Source: Phytohabitans maris
GTDB taxonomy: Bacteria > Actinomycetota > Actinomycetes > Mycobacteriales > Micromonosporaceae
Direction: 5' to 3'
NCBI RefSeq assembly: GCF_031085175.1
Contig: NZ_JAVHUY010000073.1
Span: 1-36,567, forward strand
Length of the DNA: 36,567 nucleotides
The translations under genes and the position numbers were made by a program. Under the pieces are notes generated by a model, which was not told the origin of the DNA, ran no database searches, and worked only from the letters and a program-made list of their open reading frames with translations. How positions within the stretch are numbered: the stretch's first letter is position 1; each line of letters starts with the position of its first letter. Positions 23,359-33,836 of the stretch are shown here, one piece after another.

Positions 23359-24974
23359 TGCACGACACCGCCGGCGAAGGGCAGCGCGACCTAGTTCCCA
23401 TCAGCCTGGTGGCGCACCACGCGTTCTGCCCTCGCCGGGCCTGGCTGGAAGCAGTGGGGGAAAGCACCGACACACACCAGATGGCGGTCGGTACTGAGGC
23501 CCATACGCCGGCCGACGACCCCACCGGGTCGCGGTCCGGGCGCTACCGCGCGGTCGACGTGATCAGCCACGACCTCGGCGTCGTCGGCCGCTGCGACACC
23601 GTCGAACTCGATGAGAACGCCGCCATGACGGTCATCGAGCACAAGGCCACACCGGTCCGTCGCCGGCCGGAAGTCACCGAACCGATGCGTGTGCAAGTAG
23701 CGCTGCTGGCCGGCGCACTGGCCGACATGGGCTACCCGGTGAACGGGCAGGCGATCTACTTCACCAACCATCACACCCGGGTCGACGTAGATCTCTCCGC
23801 CGAAGACATGGCGCTCGCACGGGAAACGGTCGCCGCCACCGTGCGTACTCTCGCCGCTGAGGCGGCACCGCCTCCGCTCGAAGACGATCGGCGCTGCTCC
23901 CGCTGCTCGCACATCACCGTGTGCCTTCCCGACGAACGCCCGCTGGCGCCGGTGACCCGCCGGATTGTCGTAGCCGACCCGGACACGCAGGTGCTGCACC
24001 TGACCACTCCGGGCTCGCGGGCGTACGTCACCCGCGGGCGGATCGAAGTCAGCAAGAGTGGCGAGAAGCTGGGCACGTTCCCCATCGAACGCGTGCAGGG
24101 CGTCGTGGTGCACGGCAACGTCGACCTCTCCAGCGGCCTCATCCGCGAGCTGCTGTGGCGCAGCCTGTCCGTCGTCTGGTGCACCAGCTCGGGTCGGGTC
24201 ACCGGATGGGCCAGAGCGGCACAGGGACCCAACGGTGGCCCGCGGCTGCTCCAACACGTCGCATCCCACAAAGGGCGCATCGATCTGGCTCGACAATTCG
24301 TGTCCGCGAAGATCGCTAACCAGGCGACGCTGCTGCGCCGGCACGGTGACGCCCCGACCACGGTGGCCCGGCTACGCGAGCTACAGCGGGAAGCGCTTGA
24401 AGCACCGTCACTGACCCACCTCTTCGGTATCGAAGGCGATGCCGCGGCGCGCTACTTCGAGTGCTTCCTCACCATGTTCCGGACGAAAGTCGTAGCCGCG
24501 GAAGAGCTGAGCTTCTCCGTGCGGACACGACGGCCCGCCCGGGACCCCCTCAACGCGGCCTTGAACCTCTGCTACGGCCTGCTGACCGCTGACGCCCTGC
24601 GCGCCGTCGTTGCCTGCGGCCTCGACCCGCACGCCGGCTTCCTGCACAGCAGCGGACGCAACAAGCCGGCACTTGCGCTCGACCTCGTCGAGGAGTTCCG
24701 CGCCCCGGTGGCCGACTCGGTCGTCATCAACGCATTCAACAACGGCGAGATACGCGCCCGAGACTTCTCAACCGTGCTCGGGACCACCCGAATCGGAGAG
24801 CGCGGACGCAAGGCGCTGATAGCCGGCTACGAGCGCCGAGTCACCGGCACCTTCCGTCACCCCATCTTCGGGTACGACGTAACGTGGCGACGCGCAATGG
24901 AAATCCAGGCGCGACTCGTCTTGGGAGTGGTCGACGGGACACAGCCCCGATACCAGGGCATCAAAATCCGATGA
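23358..24974 (+). CDS. cas4-cas1: Cas4-Cas1 fusion protein, CRISPR adaptation
   Basis: A 538-residue fusion of two adaptation proteins. Residues 1-195 are Cas4: the first cluster cysteine in HHAFCPRRAWLEA, the RecB-like nuclease residues in VVGRCDTVEL and VIEHKAT, QVALLAGALADMGYPV, and the three other cysteines in CSRCSHITVC. Residues about 205-538 are Cas1: VLHLTTPGSRAYVTRGRIEV, GVVVHGNVDLSSGLIREL, catalytic Glu in LFGIEGDAAARYF, His in GLDPHAGFLHSSGRNKPALA and acidic residues in LDLVEEFR. Cas4 trims and selects PAM-bearing prespacers, Cas1 with Cas2 integrates them; fusion is typical of I-G. In the Geobacter sulfurreducens fusion the PAM is TTN. Starts and stops overlap neighbours. All catalytic residues I can check are present, so adaptation should work. 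Confidence 0.95.
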   Translation: MHDTAGEGQRDLVPISLVAHHAFCPRRAWLEAVGESTDTHQMAVGTEAHTPADDPTGSRSGRYRAVDVISHDLGVVGRCDTVELDENAAMTVIEHKATPVRRRPEVTEPMRVQVALLAGALADMGYPVNGQAIYFTNHHTRVDVDLSAEDMALARETVAATVRTLAAEAAPPPLEDDRRCSRCSHITVCLPDERPLAPVTRRIVVADPDTQVLHLTTPGSRAYVTRGRIEVSKSGEKLGTFPIERVQGVVVHGNVDLSSGLIRELLWRSLSVVWCTSSGRVTGWARAAQGPNGGPRLLQHVASHKGRIDLARQFVSAKIANQATLLRRHGDAPTTVARLRELQREALEAPSLTHLFGIEGDAAARYFECFLTMFRTKVVAAEELSFSVRTRRPARDPLNAALNLCYGLLTADALRAVVACGLDPHAGFLHSSGRNKPALALDLVEEFRAPVADSVVINAFNNGEIRARDFSTVLGTTRIGERGRKALIAGYERRVTGTFRHPIFGYDVTWRRAMEIQARLVLGVVDGTQPRYQGIKIR

Positions 24975-25273
24975 GCCGAGACGACGTACGCCGCTACCTC
25001 ATCGCGTACGACATCTCCGACGACGTCCGGAGAACAAACGTCGCCAAGAAGCTCGAATCCTACGGCGACCGCGTACAGTACAGCGTGTTCATCGTGGACA
25101 CTCGGCCCGCCAAGCTCCTGCGGCTCCGGACCCAGCTCATCCACCTGATAGACCAGAGCACGGATTCCATCCTGTTCTGCAACCTCGGTACTCTGCGCGA
25201 CAATCAACGCCAATCACTCGATGTGATCGGCCGCAGCCGTACCATCACCGACCACGGGCCAGCGATCCTCTAG
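24971..25273 (+). CDS. cas2: CRISPR-associated endoribonuclease-fold protein Cas2
   Basis: A 100-residue Cas2 of the usual length. It begins MSRDDVRRYLIAYDISDDVR, with the family Asp in the first strand (AYDI), then KKLESYGDRVQYSVFIVD, the dimer-forming segment. It bridges two Cas1 dimers in the spacer-integration complex. The ATG overlaps the cas4-cas1 stop by four bases. The stop is 187 bases before the first repeat, so the gene is directly followed by the leader. Confidence 0.95.
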   Translation: MSRDDVRRYLIAYDISDDVRRTNVAKKLESYGDRVQYSVFIVDTRPAKLLRLRTQLIHLIDQSTDSILFCNLGTLRDNQRQSLDVIGRSRTITDHGPAIL

Positions 25274-25460
25274 ACCATCGGCGAAGCCTCCGTCATCACG
25301 TACGCCAGCGTGCACCCTTCGCGTGGACGTTTGCCCAGCCAGCCAGCCTTACAGAACACCGCGATCGCAGCCCTGGCAACGCCCGCTGATTGCCGCCGGA
25401 ATAGACCCTTCGCAGCCGAACGGCTTCCACCCTGCTCAAGGCGGCTAGGATTTTGACCCT
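25274..25460 (+). promoter_or_regulatory. CRISPR leader region
   Basis: The 187 bases between cas2 and the first repeat are the probable leader. The intact first repeat lies here, and the degenerate repeat is at the far end of the array, which is the normal leader-distal sign. It should contain the array promoter and the integration signal. The part just before the first repeat is the least GC-rich (GGCTAGGATTTTGACCCT); I cannot name a definite -10. A minus-strand open frame crosses it but has no recognisable product. Confidence 0.65.
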
Positions 25461-28400
25461 GCCGCAGCTCCCAGCGGAGCTGCCCTTCATCGAGGCGCCC
25501 TGCCGACATCGCTACGGACCTGGAACATCCGGCCGCAGCTCCCAGCGGAGCTGCCCTTCATCGAGGCCGGGGTGCCAGCGGCGAGACCGAGCAGGTGGGC
25601 CGCCGCAGCTCCCAGCGGAGCTGCCCTTCATCGAGGCCTGACCGTGCAGTTGCGGACGACGCCGGCCGGGTGCGGCGGGCCGCAGCTCCCAGCGGAGCTG
25701 CCCTTCATCGAGGCAAGGGCCGCCAGAACTCGCCCGCCCCGAAGCTGCCGGCGCGCGCCGCAGCTCCCAGCGGAGCTGCCCTTCATCGAGGCCACCCGGA
25801 ACGGCCCACCCGGACAGCCCTGGGTGGGCGCCGCAGCTCCCAGCGGAGCTGCCCTTCATCGAGGCCCGGGCGCTTCGCCCTGCTCGTCAGCCATGCCGCC
25901 GAGCCGCAGCTCCCAGCGGAGCTGCCCTTCATCGAGGCGCCAACCTCACCGAAGCCTGGCGGGTCGAGGTCGAACGCCGGCCGCAGCTCCCAGCGGAGCT
26001 GCCCTTCATCGAGGCTGCCTCTCCGTGTAGGCGGGCAGCGACACCATCTCGCCGCAGCTCCCAGCGGAGCTGCCCTTCATCGAGGCCCGAGGTGCCCGCT
26101 CCCCCACCGCCGCCGGCCGCGGCCGCAGCTCCCAGCGGAGCTGCCCTTCATCGAGGCAGCGCCTCCAGCAGTGGCCGGGGGTCCGGCCCGTGCGCTCGCC
26201 GCAGCTCCCAGCGGAGCTGCCCTTCATCGAGGCAGGTACGCCACCCGCGTTCCGCCGACACCGCGCCAAAGCCGCAGCTCCCAGCGGAGCTGCCCTTCAT
26301 CGAGGCTCAAGCGCGTTGTGCAGGATCGCGCGCTTCCGGGCGATGGCCGCAGCTCCCAGCGGAGCTGCCCTTCATCGAGGCTTCGCCGCGATCCACCGCG
26401 ACGCCACGCACCGCGCCCACGCCGCAGCTCCCAGCGGAGCTGCCCTTCATCGAGGCGGGTGCCGGCCGGGGGTCACGGTGAGCAGGCGCATAGGCCGCAG
26501 CTCCCAGCGGAGCTGCCCTTCATCGAGGCTCAATGAACAACCCAAGAAACCGAAAAGGCCAAAGGCCGCAGCTCCCAGCGGAGCTGCCCTTCATCGAGGC
26601 GCGTCCCGGATGATCCGCAGGGTCCGGCCGAGCACCGGGCCGCAGCTCCCAGCGGAGCTGCCCTTCATCGAGGCGACTTCGACCCGCTCTTCGACGGCGT
26701 CCGCGATACCGGCCGCAGCTCCCAGCGGAGCTGCCCTTCATCGAGGCGGCGGCGGCGGCTCTGGCGCGACGAACGGGGCCAGCCAGCCGCAGCTCCCAGC
26801 GGAGCTGCCCTTCATCGAGGCTCGATCTGCCGGTTGGCCATCCGGCTGTACGGGTTGACGGCCGCAGCTCCCAGCGGAGCTGCCCTTCATCGAGGCACGA
26901 TTCCGAGCGAGGTGGCAGGCACGGTCATCGCCGCCGCAGCTCCCAGCGGAGCTGCCCTTCATCGAGGCCTGGGGTCGGGGGATTGCCAACCCTCGGCCAG
27001 GTGATGCGGCCGCAGCTCCCAGCGGAGCTGCCCTTCATCGAGGCCGCGAGGGCCTGTTGTGGGGCTCAGCGGTCAGCCAGCACGCCGCAGCTCCCAGCGG
27101 AGCTGCCCTTCATCGAGGCATGATCGGCCTCAAGGCAGACCGGCTCCGCGGCGAGTTCATGCCGCAGCTCCCAGCGGAGCTGCCCTTCATCGAGGCAGGA
27201 GTGAAGAAGTCCTGTGGTCTCGGATCATCCGCGCCGCAGCTCCCAGCGGAGCTGCCCTTCATCGAGGCCGGTGCCACTTGACTTCCTCGAAGGTGGGACT
27301 GTCGGGCCGCAGCTCCCAGCGGAGCTGCCCTTCATCGAGGCATGACCTCGCGGACACCGGTCACGTCGGTGTTCGCGGGCCGCAGCTCCCAGCGGAGCTG
27401 CCCTTCATCGAGGCGCGCTGCACCCGGTCGACGAGGCCACCGCGCGGCGGGCCGCAGCTCCCAGCGGAGCTGCCCTTCATCGAGGCAGGCGCTTGCCGTG
27501 CGCCGCGCAGACACCGACGTGGAAGCAAGCCGCAGCTCCCAGCGGAGCTGCCCTTCATCGAGGCAGCGGAACCCGCGGCGCCGGCGACGGTTCGGGGAGG
27601 CCGCAGCTCCCAGCGGAGCTGCCCTTCATCGAGGCTGGTCACCCGCCACCTTCAACTCGTACAACGACGAGCCGCAGCTCCCAGCGGAGCTGCCCTTCAT
27701 CGAGGCCGGGAGTGTTCCAAGAGCGGTTGGATGGTATCCACAGCCGCAGCTCCCAGCGGAGCTGCCCTTCATCGAGGCGGGTTCGCCACGGCCGCCGGAT
27801 CGTTGCTCACCGCGCCGCAGCTCCCAGCGGAGCTGCCCTTCATCGAGGCCGGCTCCGCGCCTCCGCGCGCTCCGCTTGCCTGCGCTAGCCGCAGCTCCCA
27901 GCGGAGCTGCCCTTCATCGAGGCCCCGGCGGCCGCGAGGTCGCCGTCCGCCGCCCCAAGCCGCAGCTCCCAGCGGAGCTGCCCTTCATCGAGGCGGGGTG
28001 GGCGGGTTGTGCCGGTCGTCGCCGGCGTACCCCGCCGCAGCTCCCAGCGGAGCTGCCCTTCATCGAGGCCTCAGCGCGGGTACGCGGCATCGGCTCGCGG
28101 TGGTATAGGCCGCAGCTCCCAGCGGAGCTGCCCTTCATCGAGGCGGTCCCGGCCGATCGGGACAAGCGGCACGCGCTCCAGGGCCGCAGCTCCCAGCGGA
28201 GCTGCCCTTCATCGAGGCTGGGCGAGGTCCGGGGTCTGCACCCACTGCGACTGGCCGCAGCTCCCAGCGGAGCTGCCCTTCATCGAGGCGTGGACTCGGA
28301 GTACCGCTACCAGCGGGTCGACAAGCCGCAGCTCCCAGCGGAGCTGCCCTTCATCGAGGCTGGACGATGCGGCCGAGGGTCGGCTTCATGCGGGCTCTCC

Positions 28401-31400
28401 GGCCGCAGCTCCCAGCGGAGCTGCCCTTCATCGAGGCAAGAGCACACCCTCCCCCGGGTGCGTGAACCATGCCGCAGCTCCCAGCGGAGCTGCCCTTCAT
28501 CGAGGCCGAACCGCCGCGAGCAGGACCGATGGGAGCGCGTCGCCGCAGCTCCCAGCGGAGCTGCCCTTCATCGAGGCCGGGCCGTCCGGCTCGGTAGCTC
28601 GTGTGTGGTCACCGGGCCGCAGCTCCCAGCGGAGCTGCCCTTCATCGAGGCGAAGTGCCGAGCACCGGCTTCCTCAACGACATCTACGCCGCAGCTCCCA
28701 GCGGAGCTGCCCTTCATCGAGGCCCGGGCGGACCGGGCCCTGGCCGAAGCCGTCACCGAGCCGCAGCTCCCAGCGGAGCTGCCCTTCATCGAGGCGCGAT
28801 GTACGACTCGAACGACATCGGTGATCAGGCCGCCGCAGCTCCCAGCGGAGCTGCCCTTCATCGAGGCCGTGCTGGCCGTCCCGCGCCACGTCGAGGACGC
28901 AGCCGCAGCTCCCAGCGGAGCTGCCCTTCATCGAGGCCCGGTCAGGCAGATCGACAGCACTCGCAACGCCCACGGCCGCAGCTCCCAGCGGAGCTGCCCT
29001 TCATCGAGGCGTCCGCGACGACGAGGGCCTGGAGCGCTACCTGACCGGCCGCAGCTCCCAGCGGAGCTGCCCTTCATCGAGGCTAGATGCCCGGCCGTGG
29101 TGCGACGAACGGGCTGGGCCGCAGCTCCCAGCGGAGCTGCCCTTCATCGAGGCACGCTGGCGTCATCCATCGCCATGACAGGCTCTCCGCCGCAGCTCCC
29201 AGCGGAGCTGCCCTTCATCGAGGCAGCTGGTCGCGCATTGCCTCAGCCCACGGCCGCAGCAGCGGCCGCAGCTCCCAGCGGAGCTGCCCTTCATCGAGGC
29301 GCGTTGGACACGTACACCCGGGATGCAGCGTGAGCAAGCCGCAGCTCCCAGCGGAGCTGCCCTTCATCGAGGCGGGTCACCAGCTCGCAGTGTCACGACG
29401 GTCGTCAGGCCGCAGCTCCCAGCGGAGCTGCCCTTCATCGAGGCGCATGAGCGCCGAGGAGCTGAAGGCCGCGCGGCAGGTGCCGCAGCTCCCAGCGGAG
29501 CTGCCCTTCATCGAGGCCTGGTGCTGTGCTTCTTCGCCAGCGGCGAGATGGGCTGCCGCAGCTCCCAGCGGAGCTGCCCTTCATCGAGGCCCCGACGAGA
29601 CTGTGGTCCGGGTGGCCGGCACCGGCTCCGGCCGCAGCTCCCAGCGGAGCTGCCCTTCATCGAGGCATGAGGAACGCCCCGGCGTCCACCTCGGCGCCGC
29701 CACCCTGGCCGCAGCTCCCAGCGGAGCTGCCCTTCATCGAGGCCGTCTCACCCCATATGGGGAAGAGGCGCTGTGCGCCAGCCGCAGCTCCCAGCGGAGC
29801 TGCCCTTCATCGAGGCAACCCAGAACTTGTAGACCTCGGCAACTGGTATGCGCACGGCCGCAGCTCCCAGCGGAGCTGCCCTTCATCGAGGCCTTGTTGC
29901 AGATAGCCGCTCGCCCGGCGTGACGTGCCGCAGCTCCCAGCGGAGCTGCCCTTCATCGAGGCTGTTAGTGCCGTTCCTAGTGCTGCGCTGGGATCGGCCG
30001 CAGCTCCCAGCGGAGCTGCCCTTCATCGAGGCGAGATCCACCTGTTCGACATGGACATGGAGCTCGGCCGCAGCTCCCAGCGGAGCTGCCCTTCATCGAG
30101 GCAGCTCGGCGAGCGCGGGCTGCAATGGCTGAAGGTGGCGGCCGCAGCTCCCAGCGGAGCTGCCCTTCATCGAGGCATGCGCTCGCTCAACGGGAAGGCG
30201 CTCATGCCCATGCCGCAGCTCCCAGCGGAGCTGCCCTTCATCGAGGCAGGCCCGGCAGGCGAGAGGGCTACGCACCGACGCTCACCAGCCGCAGCTCCCA
30301 GCGGAGCTGCCCTTCATCGAGGCTACCTCGCCACCGCCTCCAGCGCGTCATCGATCGGAAGCCGCAGCTCCCAGCGGAGCTGCCCTTCATCGAGGCCTGA
30401 TCACCGCCAAGGGCAAGGTTCGGCACCACGGAGCCGCAGCTCCCAGCGGAGCTGCCCTTCATCGAGGCCTCAACGACGGCCCGCTGGTCGAAGCGGCCTA
30501 CGTCGGCCGCAGCTCCCAGCGGAGCTGCCCTTCATCGAGGCTGCGCGGTCAGCAGCCGCGGCGAACACGGCCGGATCACCGGCCGCAGCTCCCAGCGGAG
30601 CTGCCCTTCATCGAGGCCATCACGTGGCCTCCCGGTGCTGGCGTCAATGAGGGCCGCAGCTCCCAGCGGAGCTGCCCTTCATCGAGGCACCAAGGAGCAC
30701 GGCCAGGAGAAGCTGCTCAAGGTCACGGCCGCAGCTCCCAGCGGAGCTGCCCTTCATCGAGGCGGCACCGGCGAGCGCTGCCGGTGGCTCAGGTAGTCAC
30801 GCGCCGCAGCTCCCAGCGGAGCTGCCCTTCATCGAGGCATCGCGGCGAAGGCGGCAGCGAACACGCCCGGGCCGCAGCTCCCAGCGGAGCTGCCCTTCAT
30901 CGAGGCACGCTCGTCGGGCCGCCGAACACCAACCCGCCGCCCGGCAAGCCGCAGCTCCCAGCGGAGCTGCCCTTCATCGAGGCGGGCCGCTGACGAACGA
31001 ACAGTACAAGCGTCTCACCGACGCCGCAGCTCCCAGCGGAGCTGCCCTTCATCGAGGCCCGTGCTCGGCCAGCTCGGCGGCGCGGCAGGCCGGCAGCCGC
31101 AGCTCCCAGCGGAGCTGCCCTTCATCGAGGCGTGATGAACCCGGCCGACTGGGAAACGATCGACCTGCTCGCCGCAGCTCCCAGCGGAGCTGCCCTTCAT
31201 CGAGGCGTCCATCATGCGTGCGGACACCGACCTGCACGTACTTGCCGCAGCTCCCAGCGGAGCTGCCCTTCATCGAGGCTGAATCCGAACCAGGCGCTTG
31301 CGGGCCAGCGCAACAAGAGCCGCAGCTCCCAGCGGAGCTGCCCTTCATCGAGGCAACGGCGGACCGGCTTGGCACATCGAGTTCGCGGATGTGGCCGCAG

Positions 31401-33687
31401 CTCCCAGCGGAGCTGCCCTTCATCGAGGCTGGGGTGAGCCGCTGTACCCATCGGTCATCGAAAGCCGCAGCTCCCAGCGGAGCTGCCCTTCATCGAGGCG
31501 GCTACTGGGTGCGGCACCCCGAAGCCGGTGCCATCGTCAGCCGCAGCTCCCAGCGGAGCTGCCCTTCATCGAGGCAAGAACCACGTCAGCAAGGCACATC
31601 ACGGTGAAGAGCAGGCCGCAGCTCCCAGCGGAGCTGCCCTTCATCGAGGCGGGATCGAGTTCACAGTCGGGCTCGGTGCCATCGATCCGCGCCGCAGCTC
31701 CCAGCGGAGCTGCCCTTCATCGAGGCTTGGGATCAACTCATTAGCATCTATCAGGAGGGGTCAGAGCCGCAGCTCCCAGCGGAGCTGCCCTTCATCGAGG
31801 CGTAGTGCAGCTGTCCGTCGCTGCCTGGTAGCCGATGCCGCAGCTCCCAGCGGAGCTGCCCTTCATCGAGGCATGCTGCAAAGTGTCAAGCCCTATCCCC
31901 AGGCTGGGCCGCAGCTCCCAGCGGAGCTGCCCTTCATCGAGGCGGGACGGCGAGGCTGCGCCCGTTGCTCTGTTGTCGCCGCAGCTCCCAGCGGAGCTGC
32001 CCTTCATCGAGGCTTCCCGGGCCCGAAGCTCGGCGACCCGTACGCGGACGGCCGCAGCTCCCAGCGGAGCTGCCCTTCATCGAGGCACGACCTCGGCGGA
32101 CCGGACGGCGCGGAACCCGACGCCGCCGCAGCTCCCAACGGAGCTGCCCTTCATCGAGGCCGGATCGACTCGACCACCTGTGCGGTGACCTCACCCCGAG
32201 CCGCAGCTCCCAGCGGAGCTGCCCTTCATCGAGGCCTCGAACAGGCTGTCGAGGGTCGGCTCAATTCCGACCTCGCCGCAGCTCCCAGCGGAGCTGCCCT
32301 TCATCGAGGCAGCGACACCTGGGTCGGGAAGCCGCCCTTGGGATCGCGGCCGCAGCTCCCAGCGGAGCTGCCCTTCATCGAGGCTGGGGCGACCCCGGCG
32401 ACGCCGTGATCGAGCTGCCCGAGGCCGCAGCTCCCAGCGGAGCTGCCCTTCATCGAGGCGGCGTCACGCCCACCAACGACGGGACGCTGACCATCAGCCG
32501 CAGCTCCCAGCGGAGCTGCCCTTCATCGAGGCCGGATCGTGACGCCGGCGGGTGCGGAGCGTCGCGCTGGAGCCGCAGCTCCCAGCGGAGCTGCCCTTCA
32601 TCGAGGCCAGCGGTTCATCGACCAGGGCGTTGCGTCGTTCAGCCGCAGCTCCCAGCGGAGCTGCCCTTCATCGAGGCTACTTGTCGGGTGGGCGCCGCCC
32701 GGAAGCGGCGAGGCCGCAGCTCCCAGCGGAGCTGCCCTTCATCGAGGCTCCGTCTCGTCGGTGGCGTCCAGGACCTCGGGGAGCCGCAGCTCCCAGCGGA
32801 GCTGCCCTTCATCGAGGCGAGGTCGAGAACGGCGCTGAGAAGATCTGCGTGGAGGCCGCAGCTCCCAGCGGAGCTGCCCTTCATCGAGGCAGCGCTGCCC
32901 GCGCCCTGTCTACCTTGGCCTGGCCGCAGCTCCCAGCGGAGCTGCCCTTCATCGAGGCCTAAGAAGAGCCCGCCGCCGAGGTGCGCAAGGGGCCGCAGCT
33001 CCCAGCGGAGCTGCCCTTCATCGAGGCAGCCCGACAGCGTCGGTGTACATCTGCACCGTCCGACTGGCCGCAGCTCCCAGCGGAGCTGCCCTTCATCGAG
33101 GCGCGTACGAGAGGTGGCCGACCTTCACCCCGGCGACGTCGCCGCAGCTCCCAGCGGAGCTGCCCTTCATCGAGGCTACATGTGGTAAGAGCATGGCATC
33201 GCGATCCATAAAAGGCCGCAGCTCCCAGCGGAGCTGCCCTTCATCGAGGCTGGACCGCCCACTCCACCCGCAGCTGGCCGCCGACCAGGCCGCAGCTCCC
33301 AGCGGAGCTGCCCTTCATCGAGGCGGCAAGGCTGTCTCCGAGTGTGACAAGTGGACGCGCCGCAGCTCCCAGCGGAGCTGCCCTTCATCGAGGCGTGGTG
33401 CCTCCCGTTCCGGCCGCCGGCTGGTTTCCCGTGGCCGCAGCTCCCAGCGGAGCTGCCCTTCATCGAGGCACCCGCTGGAAAGCGTGCGCGCTGGTCGAGC
33501 AGGGCGACGCCGCAGCTCCCAGCGGAGCTGCCCTTCATCGAGGCGAGGTGCCGTCGACGGGCTTCCTGAACGACATCTACGCCGCAGCTCCCAGCGGAGC
33601 TGCCCTTCATCGAGGCCGGCCCGACGGTCGCGGCCCCGAACCGGCCCGCGGCGCCGCAGCCCCAGCGGAGCCACCCATCATCGAGGC
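25461..33687 (+). CRISPR. Type I-G CRISPR array, 113 repeats and 112 spacers
   Basis: I located 113 repeat starts by eye, the first at 25461, the last at 33653. The 36-nt repeat is GCC, then stem GCAGCTCC, loop CAGC, stem GGAGCTGC, then tail CCTTCATCGAGGC. The 8-bp stem is perfect. Spacers are 32-42 nt (average period 73). 111 repeats are identical as far as I can see; repeat 92 (32125-32160) has CAAC in the loop, and repeat 113 is degenerate. Orientation with the leader next to cas2 follows from the decayed last repeat and agrees with the cas strand. The repeat has no stop codon in the three plus frames, so long open frames cross the array with repeated PQLPAELPFIEA, AAAPSGAALHRG and RSSQRSCPSSR; these are not genes. 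Confidence 0.98.
33653..33687 (+). repeat. Degenerate leader-distal terminal repeat
   Basis: This 35-nt copy lacks one T of the first stem (GCCGCAGCCCCAGCGG) and has CCACCCATCATCGAGGC at the 3' end in place of the usual sequence. Hairpin pairing is broken. Such decay marks the oldest end of an array. From here to 33836 (about 150 bases) I see no gene. Confidence 0.9.
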
Positions 33688-33836
33688 GGAGGCGTCCTGT
33701 CGGAAGACTGTTTGGAACGGCCAGCGCGAATATCTGTTGCATGCATAACCCCGAATTTCCGACGGGAGTACGAGCCCGAGGGTTATGTCGCTGACGGTCC
33801 GCCATACGTGCCCGACGTCAAGCGCGAGGCGCCTGC

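Noticed and set aside
23365-23390. An 11-base match (GCCGGCGAAGG) between the sequence after the repeat-like singleton and the start of cas4-cas1.
   Set aside because: Short and GC-rich, no supporting flanking match; not enough to propose a guide target.
25274-25509. Minus-strand frame of 79 codons across the leader and first repeat.
   Set aside because: It runs into repeat sequence and shows no recognisable domain; the leader explanation is better.
26748-29117. Spacers 18 (26748-26785) and 50 (29084-29117) share GCGACGAACGGG and the peptide GATNG.
   Set aside because: Only 12 identical bases, at different offsets within the spacers, in GC-rich DNA. Not enough to claim a common target, unlike the pair 44/111.
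28342-32274. Spacers 40 and 93 share CGAGGGTCGGCT.
   Set aside because: A 12-base match with no similarity around it; expected by chance among 112 GC-rich spacers.
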